Shown piece by piece: positions 36,530-43,622 of a DNA stretch of 64,000 nucleotides. Origin of the DNA: ZC4RG20 sp963782445. Lineage in GTDB: Bacteria > Pseudomonadota > Gammaproteobacteria > Steroidobacterales > Rariloculaceae. Position numbers and translations under genes: made by a program. The notes under the pieces were generated by a model. That model made no database searches and was not told the DNA's origin. It worked only from the letters and a program-made list of their open reading frames with translations. The first letter of the stretch is position 1, and each line of letters opens with the position of its first letter. The DNA lies in the NCBI GenBank assembly GCA_963782445.1, contig CAWAJM010000001.1:1116001-1180000 (forward strand), read 5' to 3'.

Positions 36530-38092
36530 ATGCGCGCGCTGCGGCGGCTCATGGGCCGCGGCTTCCTGCTGTACTCGCGCCGGCGGCTCGCGCGAATCGA
36601 GCGGTGGATGGCCGATCCGGCCGCCGAGCAACGGAGTCGGCTCATGCACCTTACGCGCCGGGCGGCCGGGACCGCTTTCGGGCGCGACCACGATCTCGCG
36701 TCCGTGCGTTCCGTGGCGGACTTCCAGGCCCGCGTGCCGCTGCGGCACTTCCACGAGCTCGAACCGTACTGGGCGCGCGTGCGCGCCGGCGAGCCCCACG
36801 TGACCTGGCCCGGGCGCGTCCGCCTGTTCGCCCTCACGTCGGGAACCACCGGGCGCGCGAAGTACGTGCCGATCTCGGAGGAGGGCCTGCGCGGCACCAA
36901 GCGAGCGGGCCGCGACATTCTCGCGCACTACGTCGCGGCCACCGGAGATTTCGCCCACTTCGAGGGCCGGTTTCTATACCTCGGCGGCAGCCGCGAGCCC
37001 GCGACGGCGGCCAACGGCGCAAGCGTCAGCGACCTCAGCGGCATAGTCGCCGACGAGACACCGCGGCTGTATCGGCCGTTTACGCTGCCGAGCCCGACCA
37101 TGCACCGCATCCCCGCCTGGGACCAACGGCTCGACGCGATCGTCGAGGAGGCCTGGAACGCGGACGTGCGGGCCGTGAGCGGCATTCCCTCCTGGCTACT
37201 CGCTCTGTTCGAGCGCGTGATCTCGCGGCGCCGCAGGGCCGGGCTTCGCGCGCACACGATTGCCGATGCATGGCCGAACCTCGATCTCGTCGTGCACGGC
37301 GGCGCGAGCTTCGATCCCTACCGCGCCTTGTTTCACGACCTCATCGGCAAGCCGTTCCATGCGCTCGAAGTCTACGTCGCGTCAGAGGGCTTTCTCGCGA
37401 TTCAGGACCGGCTCGACGGCCGCGACCTACTGCTGCGCATGGATACCGGTCTCTTCCACGAATTCGTGCCCCTCGAGGCGCTCGGGACGCCGAACGCGCC
37501 GCGCCATTGGGCGGGAAACGTCGAGCTGGGCGTCGAGTACGCGATCGCCGTATCGTCCGCGAGCGGACTGTGGAGCACCTACATTGGGGACACGGTGCGT
37601 TTCGAGTCGCTGCGGCCGCACCGCTTGCGCTTCAGCGGACGCACGGAGCAGTACCTGAGCGCATTCGGCGAGCACCTATCCGCCAGCGACGTGCAGGCCG
37701 CGATCGTCACGGCCTGTGCTGCGGCACACGCCGAAGTGGCCGAGTTCCACGTCGCCCCGCGGTACGCGAACGTGCGCTCGCTCGGCCGCGGCCACGAATG
37801 GTTCGTCGAGTTCCGGCGCGAACCGGCGGATGTGCGGCGGTTCGCGCGCTCGCTCGACGACGCGCTGAGAGCGCGCAATGTCGACTATGACGAGCATCGC
37901 GGCAACAACGTCGATATCGGCCCGCCCGTCGTCGTGTCGCTTGCCGATGGGACGTTCTTCGCGACGATGAAGCGGCTGGGCCGCCTCGGAGGCCAGCACA
38001 AGGTGCCGCAGCTCGCGAACGATAGACGCTTCGCGGAGGCGTTGCTCGAGAGCCCGGGCGCCGAAGACCCAGCGGTGCGAGCGTCTCGGTAA
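36530..38092 (+). CDS. GH3 family acyl-acid amide synthetase
   Basis: The 520-aa protein matches the GH3 branch of ANL adenylating enzymes. Its phosphate-binding loop is LFALTSGTTGRAKYVPIS; further motifs are VYVASEGFLAIQ and YIGDTVRF. Plant GH3 proteins join amino acids to jasmonate or auxin via acyl-AMP; most bacterial members have no known substrate. Here it is the third gene of an operon with two CrtI-type oxidoreductases. A carboxylic acid end product of the polyene pathway is therefore a reasonable substrate (inference). The integron integrase lies beyond, convergent. Confidence 0.82.
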   Translation: MRALRRLMGRGFLLYSRRRLARIERWMADPAAEQRSRLMHLTRRAAGTAFGRDHDLASVRSVADFQARVPLRHFHELEPYWARVRAGEPHVTWPGRVRLFALTSGTTGRAKYVPISEEGLRGTKRAGRDILAHYVAATGDFAHFEGRFLYLGGSREPATAANGASVSDLSGIVADETPRLYRPFTLPSPTMHRIPAWDQRLDAIVEEAWNADVRAVSGIPSWLLALFERVISRRRRAGLRAHTIADAWPNLDLVVHGGASFDPYRALFHDLIGKPFHALEVYVASEGFLAIQDRLDGRDLLLRMDTGLFHEFVPLEALGTPNAPRHWAGNVELGVEYAIAVSSASGLWSTYIGDTVRFESLRPHRLRFSGRTEQYLSAFGEHLSASDVQAAIVTACAAAHAEVAEFHVAPRYANVRSLGRGHEWFVEFRREPADVRRFARSLDDALRARNVDYDEHRGNNVDIGPPVVVSLADGTFFATMKRLGRLGGQHKVPQLANDRRFAEALLESPGAEDPAVRASR

Positions 38093-38191
38093 CTCGCTGG
38101 CTGGCACGTCGGCGTCCGCGAAGGTAACTGGGTGCTCGGGCCACGTCCCGTTCTTGTGGCCGGCCCCTGAGCCGCGCCGCTTTGGGGGGTC

Positions 38192-39202
38192 TCATCTGGG
38201 TTCGTCCTCCTGTCGTGGGGGTGTCCCGAGTACCTGGCCCAAAGGACTCAGCACGCCCGCCCCGCCGCGCTTCAGCACGTGGGTGTAGATCTGCGTCGTC
38301 CGCACGTCTTTGTGGCCGAGCTGCTCCTGAACCGTGCGGATGTCCATTCCGCGCTCGAGCAAGTGCGTCGCGAACGAGTGTCGCAAAGTGTGGCAGCTCG
38401 CGGGCTTTTCGATCCCGGCCTTCCGGACAGCGTGCTTCACGGCCCTTTGGAGCGCGCTCTCGTCGATATGGTGGCGTCTTTCGACCCCCGAGCGTGGATC
38501 GAGGCTTCTCCGACGAGCAGGAAAGACGTATTGCCACATCTCTGTGCGCCCGGCGCCGGGATATTTCTTGGCCAGCGCGTACGGCAGCGCGACCTCGCCA
38601 AACCCATCCGCCAAGTCCTTGCCGTGAACGAGTCTTACGCCCTCGATCTGGCGCGCAAGCGGCTCCAGGAGCGCGTCGGGCAGCGTGACGACGCGATCCT
38701 TGCCGCCCTTGCCGTCCCGCACGACGATCGCCCTGTGGTCGAAGTCAACGTCCTTGACGCGCAAGCGCGCCGTCTCCATGAGCCGAAGCCCCGAGCCATA
38801 CATCAGGCACACCGGTAGCCAATGGGGCGTATCGATGTTGCGCAGCAGGCGCGACACCTCCTCCTGCGTCAAGACGACGGGCAGCCGTTGAGGTGCCTTG
38901 GCGCGTACGATGCCCGGGATTTCACCGAGAGGCCGATCGAGCACGAAACGATACATGAATGCGAGTGCGCTCAGGGCCTGGTTCTGTGTGCTCGCGGTCA
39001 CACGGCGCCGAACCGCCAAGTGCGAGAGAAATTCGGCTACATGCGCTTCACCGAGCTCTCGGGGATGGCGCTTTCCATGAAAGCGAATATAGCGGACGAT
39101 CCAGTCGAGATAGGTCTTCTCGGTGCGGATGCTGTAGTGACGCAGCCGGACCGCGGCGCGGACTTCTTCGAGGAAAGGGGATCGGCGCTTTTGCTCGCTC
39201 AT
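38192..39202 (-). CDS. intI: Integron integrase (IntI tyrosine recombinase)
   Basis: The 336-aa protein is a complete IntI. Catalytic residues are R140 (GSGLRLMETARL), H271 and R274 (CHTLRHSFATHL), H297 (LGHKDV) and the nucleophile Y306 (TQIYTHVL). The extra helix specific to integron integrases is present around RRHHIDESALQRAVKHAVRKAGI. IntI recombines attC sites folded from single strands with attI or other attC sites. It is transcribed away from the cassettes, as in all integrons, and attI lies about 270 bp beyond its start. All active-site residues are kept, so the array could still shuffle. Confidence 0.96.
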   Translation of the reverse strand: MSEQKRRSPFLEEVRAAVRLRHYSIRTEKTYLDWIVRYIRFHGKRHPRELGEAHVAEFLSHLAVRRRVTASTQNQALSALAFMYRFVLDRPLGEIPGIVRAKAPQRLPVVLTQEEVSRLLRNIDTPHWLPVCLMYGSGLRLMETARLRVKDVDFDHRAIVVRDGKGGKDRVVTLPDALLEPLARQIEGVRLVHGKDLADGFGEVALPYALAKKYPGAGRTEMWQYVFPARRRSLDPRSGVERRHHIDESALQRAVKHAVRKAGIEKPASCHTLRHSFATHLLERGMDIRTVQEQLGHKDVRTTQIYTHVLKRGGAGVLSPLGQVLGTPPRQEDEPR

Positions 39203-39398
39203 CTCGCGGCCTACGGTGTCTCGCGACTTGCGGTGAGAGGAGCTGCGATGGTGGGTCGTATGCTGCGTGGCTGCGCCGGAGTTAATTCGGGTATATTGGT
39301 AGATATTTACCTCGGATGTATTTAGAGGAGCGGAAGGTATTGTTTCTGTTTGGGTTTGCTGCGATTTCGATTGAATTGGTTAGTATGGTGTATAAATT

Positions 39399-39413
39399 AC
39401 GGCAACTTGCCGT
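39399..39413. promoter_or_regulatory. Perfect palindrome upstream of attI
   Basis: ACGGCAACTTGCCGT has 7-bp arms around one base. It follows a TATAAA (39391-39396) that could be a -10 element for the cassette promoter, though no well-spaced -35 is apparent. Its place fits an operator controlling cassette transcription or an integrase accessory site. Confidence 0.45.
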
Positions 39414-39475
39414 ATGTTACGACGGAGGTGACCCGTGATGGCGTGCGGCGTTTTTGTACCTACTGGATGTTAGGC
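39414..39475 (+). other. attI recombination site
   Basis: The first simple core site on the cassette side of intI is GTTAGGC at 39469-39475, with crossover after the G. Upstream are elements like ATGTTACGACGG resembling the integrase-binding repeats of known attI sites. New cassettes would enter here. The left border is approximate. Confidence 0.75.
39438..39473 (+). CDS. Short translated leader in attI (11 codons), like ORF-11 of class 1 integrons
   Basis: A near-perfect ribosome site GGAGGTG (39424-39430) precedes ATG 39438 by 7 nt. The peptide MACGVFVPTGC ends at a TAG inside the GTTAGGC core, 28 nt before the first cassette's ATG, which has no good ribosome site of its own. In class 1 integrons a similar short frame in attI raises translation of the first cassette. 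The same role is inferred here. Confidence 0.55.
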   Translation: MACGVFVPTGC

Positions 39476-39501
39476 GCACGCACTAGATCGGTTGGCGTGG
39501 A

Positions 39502-39837
39502 ATGGAAGTTGAGCGAACAGAACTGGCCGCTCGCGGAATTCGGTTCTCCGTATGCACCGCCGGTCGCGAAGTAGCGAGAGCATACCTTTACATCATGCAT
39601 AACGATCTTCATTCGGCGCCTTTCGGCCTATTGGAGGATGTTCACGTCGAACAGTCGGAACGGGGCAAAGGCGTGGGAACTGAGCTGGTGAAAGAAGTGA
39701 TTCGAGCCGCACGGGACAGCGGTTGCTACAAGCTGATTGCGACGAGCCGGAGCTCTCGCCCGAAGGTGCACGCGCTCTACCAACGCCTTGGCTTTGAAGA
39801 CCATGGGCTAGAGTTCAGAATGGACTTCGACAGGTGA
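39502..39837 (+). CDS. Cassette 1: GNAT family N-acetyltransferase
   Basis: The 111-aa protein is a compact GNAT domain. EDVHVEQSERGKGVGTELVKEVIRAARDSG holds the acetyl-CoA loop (RGKGVG), and ALYQRLGFEDHG follows. The substrate cannot be assigned; cassette-borne GNATs include antibiotic acetyltransferases, but no such specific similarity is seen. It is the first gene after attI and may depend on the attI leader for translation. A VOC gene follows after 3 bp, so this cassette carries two genes. Confidence 0.82.
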   Translation: MEVERTELAARGIRFSVCTAGREVARAYLYIMHNDLHSAPFGLLEDVHVEQSERGKGVGTELVKEVIRAARDSGCYKLIATSRSSRPKVHALYQRLGFEDHGLEFRMDFDR

Positions 39838-39840
39838 GGC

Positions 39841-40206
39841 GTGCCGATAGTCGCAATTGAACACGTTCAGCTAGCGATGCCTGCTGGCATGGAGCAGGCG
39901 GCGCGGGAGTTCTATCAAGGCATACTGGGGATACCGGAAGTCGAAAAGCCTTCGCACCTGGCGAAACGGGGTGGAGCTTGGTTCGAAAATGGAGCGCTCA
40001 AAGTCCATCTTGGCGTAGAGGCGGACTTCCGACCGGCGCGCAAAGCTCATCCCGCATTGCTCGTTTCCGAATTGGCGGAACTAGTGAAGCGATTTAAGGC
40101 GAGCGGCATCGACGTGATTGATGACGACCCCTTAGAGGGCTATTTCCGGGTATACGTTTCGGATCCATTCGGCAATAGGATCGAGCTGATGGAGCCTTCG
40201 GACTAA
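39841..40206 (+). CDS. Cassette 1: VOC (glyoxalase/bleomycin-resistance) superfamily protein
   Basis: The 121-aa protein starts at GTG 39841. It opens IEHVQLAMPAGMEQAAREFYQGILGIPEVEKP and closes GYFRVYVSDPFGNRIELMEP, the paired beta-alpha-beta-beta-beta modules of VOC proteins. The last glutamate is in the normal metal-ligand place. Members include glyoxalases, dioxygenases and antibiotic-binding proteins; which applies is unknown. It overlaps nothing and ends 18 bp before its attC. Confidence 0.82.
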   Translation: MPIVAIEHVQLAMPAGMEQAAREFYQGILGIPEVEKPSHLAKRGGAWFENGALKVHLGVEADFRPARKAHPALLVSELAELVKRFKASGIDVIDDDPLEGYFRVYVSDPFGNRIELMEPSD

Positions 40207-40224
40207 GGATGATGCGCGCATCGC

Positions 40225-40324
40225 GCCTAACAATGCGCTGCAGACGGACGTGCCTTCCCGTCACGCCCCTTGCATACGCAAGGGCCGCGCCGGCAAGGCA
40301 CGCCGCTGAGCTTAATCGTTAGGC
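40225..40324 (+). repeat. attC 1 (100 bp)
   Basis: Starts GCCTAAC (40225-40231) and ends GTTAGGC (40318-40324). The centre is a hairpin with arms CCCTTGC and GCAAGGG around ATAC. It is the same as attC 4 apart from one base in this loop. Confidence 0.95.
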
Positions 40325-40339
40325 GCAGAAGGGGATTCC

Positions 40340-40669
40340 ATGCAGTCCCAATGCAAAGCATGTCTTGTCTTATCGCTTTTGGCCGCGCTAAGCGCGTGCG
40401 ACAGTGGTCAACCCGTGCCAGCAGACACGGCCATAGAAGCCGTCATATCAAGTTCAGACGACTATTCTCTTCATAGAGCGACGTTCATTAGGGCAACGAA
40501 GCAGCTACTGAAAAGTGGCAAGTGCACACTCCACGACTTCCAGGAGATGGGTGGCTGGGTCAGGTCGACGACTCATAGGTCCCAACCAATTTACTTCACG
40601 TACTGCGGCGCAATGGTTGTGAGCAATCGTATTTACGTTGACGCGAGCGACGGACGCATCTTCAAATGA
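40340..40669 (+). CDS. Cassette 2: small lipoprotein of unknown function
   Basis: The 109-aa protein has a lipoprotein signal with LSAC and Cys20 as the modification site, so it would be membrane-anchored and face the periplasm. The mature part holds paired cysteines (GKCTLHDF and YFTYCGAMVV) and ends IYVDASDGRIFK. I do not recognise a family. It has the look of a cassette-specific protein, with no close neighbours to give context. Confidence 0.7.
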   Translation: MQSQCKACLVLSLLAALSACDSGQPVPADTAIEAVISSSDDYSLHRATFIRATKQLLKSGKCTLHDFQEMGGWVRSTTHRSQPIYFTYCGAMVVSNRIYVDASDGRIFK

Positions 40670-40744
40670 CCGATATGGCAACAGACCTCCGATAGAGGAG
40701 AACAAAATCAAGATACGAGTCCCACTAACGGCGGAAGCAAGAGC

Positions 40745-40844
40745 GCCTAACAATGCGCTGCAGCCGACCGAACAAACTGATCACGAGCTTTGCCTACGCA
40801 AAGCTCGCGCCAGTTTGCTCGGCGGCTGAGCTTGGTCGTTAGGC
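40745..40844 (+). repeat. attC 2 (100 bp)
   Basis: Starts GCCTAAC (40745-40751) and ends GTTAGGC (40838-40844). The central hairpin arms are GAGCTTTGC and GCAAAGCTC around CTAC. Confidence 0.94.
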
Positions 40845-41358
40845 GGCCTGAACCGTGGGGCATTTCGGCAAGAGAGCAGCGGCGGCAGCCGACCCTTCGA
40901 TCGAGGGCGGAATGTGCAGCAGCACTGCTGGCCGCAGGGCAAGTCAGTGGAATGGGGCTGAGTGCAGAAGGTGAGGTTATCGAGTCAAGCGGCCGGTAAG
41001 TGCGGAGTCGCAATGGCGGTCGCGGAGGTGTTCAACGAAGGGCGGTCGCGGTCGGTGAGGCGTGCCCGTCGAGACGGATCTGCACGACTTAGGTGCCGGC
41101 TTCGATCGCGGCGCGGAAATGCATCGCGACGGCGAGCGAACAGGTGTGAGGTGGCCGATGGGTGGTCGGCACCGCGCATGCGCGGCAGGGGAATCGGACG
41201 AGTCGCGGGTGCGCGTAAGCGCCGCTTAGGCGAGTGGCGAGTAGGTGAAGCGATCTCGCTTCGGGTGCCGGGTCACCCTCCGATAGTCGGGCCGGCGCGG
41301 GGAGTGGCAGAAGCGGCGCATTGCAGCTTAAGCAGCTTCGGAGGGTTGGTCGCAGGCT
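40845..41358. other. Cassette 3: no credible gene
   Basis: The 514 bp between attC 2 and attC 3 hold only arginine-rich open frames on both strands that run into an attC site and resemble no protein. Cassettes without genes are known; they may carry promoters, RNAs or decayed genes. I cannot assign a function. Confidence 0.6.
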
Positions 41359-41465
41359 GCCTAACAATTGCGCTGCAGACGGACACGCCCAGCTGGATGC
41401 GATTTTGCAATACGAAGAGCAAAATCGCCTCCAGCTGGGCGTGCCGCTGAGCTTAATCGTTAGGC
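41359..41465 (+). repeat. attC 3 (107 bp)
   Basis: Starts GCCTAAC (41359-41365) and ends GTTAGGC (41459-41465). The central arms GATTTTGC and GCAAAATC are complementary. The longest attC in the array. Confidence 0.93.
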
Positions 41466-41501
41466 GCCGAAGACGCCCCATTTAACGGTTGGCGGTTGGG
41501 A

Positions 41502-41530
41502 TTGCCAGAGATACGCCAGTGGCGTACAGT
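41502..41530 (+). promoter_or_regulatory. Promoter and palindromic operator of higBA
   Basis: A -35 TTGCCA (41502-41507) and -10 TACAGT (41525-41530) are 17 bp apart. The perfect palindrome TACGCCAGTGGCGTA (41512-41526) lies between them and overlaps the -10 by two bases, an ideal place for repression by HigA. The expected transcription start (41537-41538) coincides with the toxin's GTG, so the mRNA would be leaderless. Confidence 0.65.
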
Positions 41531-41537
41531 AACAGCC

Positions 41538-41861
41538 GTGTTCACGTTCATCGAGTCATCGGTATTCGAGCGGATATGTCCTGTCTACCTGGACGACGAT
41601 GAATATGCGGAGCTACAGCAGCATATGATGCTTCACCCTGAGGAGGGTGAAGTGGTTCCTGGCTCTGGCGGTGTACGAAAACTTCGATGGGCGCGTCCCG
41701 GTATGGGTAAGCGCGGTGGCCTTCGCGTTATCTACTTTGTGAGATTCAAACCCAACGAATTCTGGATGCTGACAATGTATTCGAAGTCAAAGAAGGATAA
41801 CTTACCGGGGCACATCGTAAAGAAATTGGTAGAGGCGTTTCGAGATGAGCAAGAAGCTTAA
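41538..41861 (+). CDS. higB: Cassette 4: HigB/RelE-type toxin
   Basis: From GTG 41538 the protein has 107 residues: FTFIESSVFERICPVYLDDDEYAELQQHMMLHPEEGEVVPGSGGVRKLRWARPGMGKRGG in order, then LRVIYFVRFKPNEFWMLTMY, which is the RelE-superfamily HigB layout. HigB-type toxins cut mRNA on the ribosome and stop growth. An in-frame TTG at 41496 would place the promoter inside the gene, so GTG 41538 is preferred. The antitoxin gene overlaps its end by 17 bp. Toxin first, antitoxin second is the normal hig order. Such pairs stabilise cassette arrays. Confidence 0.85.
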   Translation: MFTFIESSVFERICPVYLDDDEYAELQQHMMLHPEEGEVVPGSGGVRKLRWARPGMGKRGGLRVIYFVRFKPNEFWMLTMYSKSKKDNLPGHIVKKLVEAFRDEQEA

Positions 41862-42156
41862 GGGTAAGGCGCTGGAGGATTTTGAATCCGAGCGCGACGT
41901 CTGGAAGGAAGTGCTGGAGGGTGTTCGCGAGATCAAGGCTGGTGGCGGCAAGCGCAAGAAGGCGACTCCGAACTCGGACGTCGCTCGTATCCGCATAAGA
42001 AGCGGCCTGTCGCAATCAGAGTTTGCTGCGGTACTGGGGGTTTCAAAACGCACCCTGGAACAATGGGAGCAGGGGCGTCGCGAACCATCCGGAGCAGCCA
42101 GAACGCTATTGAAGATTGCAGAGCGCCATCCCGAAGTCCTAAGAGAGGTCGCGTAG
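41845..42156 (+). CDS. higA: Cassette 4: HigA-type antitoxin with XRE helix-turn-helix
   Basis: The 103-aa protein has a charged N-terminal half and a C-terminal helix-turn-helix: IRIRSGLSQSEFAAVLGVSKRTLEQWEQGRREPSGAARTLLKIAERHPEVL. It should bind HigB and repress the promoter through the palindrome at 41512-41526. It overlaps the toxin gene by 17 bp and ends 18 bp before attC 4. Confidence 0.88.
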   Translation: MSKKLKGKALEDFESERDVWKEVLEGVREIKAGGGKRKKATPNSDVARIRIRSGLSQSEFAAVLGVSKRTLEQWEQGRREPSGAARTLLKIAERHPEVLREVA

Positions 42157-42174
42157 GCGCGATGCTGGCGCGGC

Positions 42175-42274
42175 GCCTAACAATGCGCTGCAGACGGACG
42201 TGCCTTCCCGTCACGCCCCTTGCATGCGCAAGGGCCGCGCCGGCAAGGCACGCCGCTGAGCTTAATCGTTAGGC
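42175..42274 (+). repeat. attC 4 (100 bp)
   Basis: Starts GCCTAAC (42175-42181) and ends GTTAGGC (42268-42274). One base different from attC 1 (loop ATGC instead of ATAC), which points to recent copying or shared origin of the two cassettes' attC sites. Confidence 0.95.
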
Positions 42275-42283
42275 GGCCATTCC

Positions 42284-42802
42284 ATGTCTAACCGTCGCAG
42301 TCCAACGATACGCTTTCTCACGAAGGAAGATGCGCCTGTGATTTCCGCGGCTTTTTCCGACATCGGCTGGAACAAGCCGACGTCACAGTATGAGGCCTAT
42401 GCTGCAGAACAGGCGGCTGGAAAGCGCGACGTGTTGATCGCCGAAGTCGCCGGAGAATTTGCTGGCTACGTGACGATTCGATGGCATCCGGAGTACCGCC
42501 CATTCGCGGAGATGGACATACCCGAAGTGCAAGACTTCAACGTTCTGCCGAAGTTTCGCAGGCAAGGAATCGGCACACGGCTGATGGATCGGGCAGAGAA
42601 GATGATCGGGGCGCGCTCAGATGCCGTTGGAATCGGTGTCGGAATGTATCCAGACTACGGCAACGCACAGCGACTCTACGTACTTCGCGGCTACGTGCCC
42701 GATGGTCGTGGTCTTACCTACCGGAACGAGGTACTTGCGCCGATGGCGAAGACGATCAACGATGATGATCTGGTGCTGTTCTTTACCAAGCGGCTCAGAT
42801 GA
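42284..42802 (+). CDS. Cassette 5: GNAT family N-acetyltransferase
   Basis: The 172-aa protein has a clear GNAT core: AGYVTIRWHPEYRPF, EVQDFNVLPKFRRQGIGTRLMDRAEKM (the acetyl-CoA loop RRQGIG) and GIGVGMYPDYGNAQRLYVLRGYVPDGRGLTY. Its C-terminal region is longer than in the cassette 1 protein and they are not close relatives. Similar proteins act on small amines, but no substrate can be named. Sole gene in its cassette; its ATG lies 9 bp past attC 4. Confidence 0.85.
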   Translation: MSNRRSPTIRFLTKEDAPVISAAFSDIGWNKPTSQYEAYAAEQAAGKRDVLIAEVAGEFAGYVTIRWHPEYRPFAEMDIPEVQDFNVLPKFRRQGIGTRLMDRAEKMIGARSDAVGIGVGMYPDYGNAQRLYVLRGYVPDGRGLTYRNEVLAPMAKTINDDDLVLFFTKRLR

Positions 42803-42820
42803 GAGACTCGGCCAGCAGCC

Positions 42821-42919
42821 GCCTAACACGTCGTTGCAGCGGACCCGTTCAGCTGTCGTCAATTTTGCATCCGCAAAATTGCCGCCAGCTTCAGTGGCCG
42901 CTGAACTCCACCGTTAGGC
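42821..42919 (+). repeat. attC 5 (99 bp)
   Basis: Starts GCCTAAC (42821-42827) and ends GTTAGGC (42913-42919), with central arms AATTTTGC and GCAAAATT. Its outer spacers differ from the other sites (ACGTCGTTGCAGC), so this cassette may come from another array. Confidence 0.92.
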
Positions 42920-42950
42920 GCGCAATAGAACCGTCGGTGGTCGTTCAATC

Positions 42951-43283
42951 GTGAAGCTCACGAATCTAGGCAACGCCATCATTTCGCCGGAGAAGCTTCA
43001 CGGGTATCTGCTCTCGCCGGTCCATTCTGTGGGTCGTCACAAGTCGGCGTTGTTCCGCTCCCTTGGTTATACTCAGGACAGATGGGAGACGCTGGAACGG
43101 GATCTGCGGGCTCTTGCTGCCGCAGATGCAGAGTTCATTGAAACGACAGACTACGGAAGAAAGTACGAGATTCGAGGGTCGATTACTGGGCCAAATGGAA
43201 AGACAGCGGCCATTGTAACGGCATGGATTGTGCTGAACGGCGAGTCGGTTGCTAGGTTCATAACCGCATACCCGGAGACTTAG
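42951..43283 (+). CDS. Cassette 6: DUF6883-like protein, possible toxin of a pair
   Basis: The 110-aa protein begins at GTG 42951 and carries the pattern NAIISPEKLHGYLLSPVHSVGRHKSALFRSLGY, followed by YEIRGSITGPNGKTAAIVTAWIV and a final ITAYPE. I recognise this as DUF6883, which also occurs as a C-terminal domain of large secreted or phage-associated proteins and is suspected to be a toxin domain. The next gene, two bases downstream, is a DUF4926 protein, and the two commonly travel together. A toxin-antitoxin or toxin-immunity role is inference. Confidence in the family is moderate. Confidence 0.72.
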   Translation: MKLTNLGNAIISPEKLHGYLLSPVHSVGRHKSALFRSLGYTQDRWETLERDLRALAAADAEFIETTDYGRKYEIRGSITGPNGKTAAIVTAWIVLNGESVARFITAYPET

Positions 43284-43285
43284 CG

Positions 43286-43516
43286 ATGAGTATCAATGTG
43301 CTCGACACTGTCGTACTTAACGAGGATCTCCCGGAACATAAGCTGAGGCGAGGGGACCTAGGCGCTGTGGTCGAGCTCTACTCTCCTGACGGGGTCGAAG
43401 TTGAGTTCGTAACTGGCTCAGGACATACACAGGCTTTGGTGACGCTAAAGATCAGCCAAGTGCGTCCGGTCGGGCCCACCGACATCCTTGCTGTACGAAA
43501 CGTCGACGCCGCATAG
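43286..43516 (+). CDS. Cassette 6: DUF4926-like protein, possible antitoxin/immunity partner
   Basis: The 76-aa protein reads INVLDTVVLNEDLPEHKL, RGDLGAVVELYSPDGVEVEFV and LKISQVRPV, the small beta-barrel pattern of DUF4926. It begins two bases after the DUF6883-like stop and ends three bases before attC 6, so the two genes form one unit. Its charge is acidic. An antitoxin or immunity role is inferred from pairing, not from any known activity. Confidence 0.75.
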   Translation: MSINVLDTVVLNEDLPEHKLRRGDLGAVVELYSPDGVEVEFVTGSGHTQALVTLKISQVRPVGPTDILAVRNVDAA

Positions 43517-43519
43517 CGC

Positions 43520-43619
43520 GCCTAACAATGCGCTGCAGACGGACGCGCCTTACCGTCACGACTCTTGCATGCGCAAGAGTCGCGCCGGCAAGGCGCGCCG
43601 CTGAGCTTGGTCGTTAGGC
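43520..43619 (+). repeat. attC 6 (100 bp)
   Basis: Starts GCCTAAC (43520-43526) and ends GTTAGGC (43613-43619), with central arms CTCTTGC and GCAAGAG around ATGC. Confidence 0.95.
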
Positions 43620-43622
43620 GCC

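Noticed and set aside
39371..39396. Pc promoter with TTGAAT and TATAAA
   Set aside because: Spacing is 14 bp, too short for a normal sigma-70 promoter; only the -10-like element is mentioned.
40962..41450. 162-codon frame in cassette 3
   Set aside because: Runs through attC 3 and is Arg/Ser-rich without homology signs; an attC should not be inside a gene.
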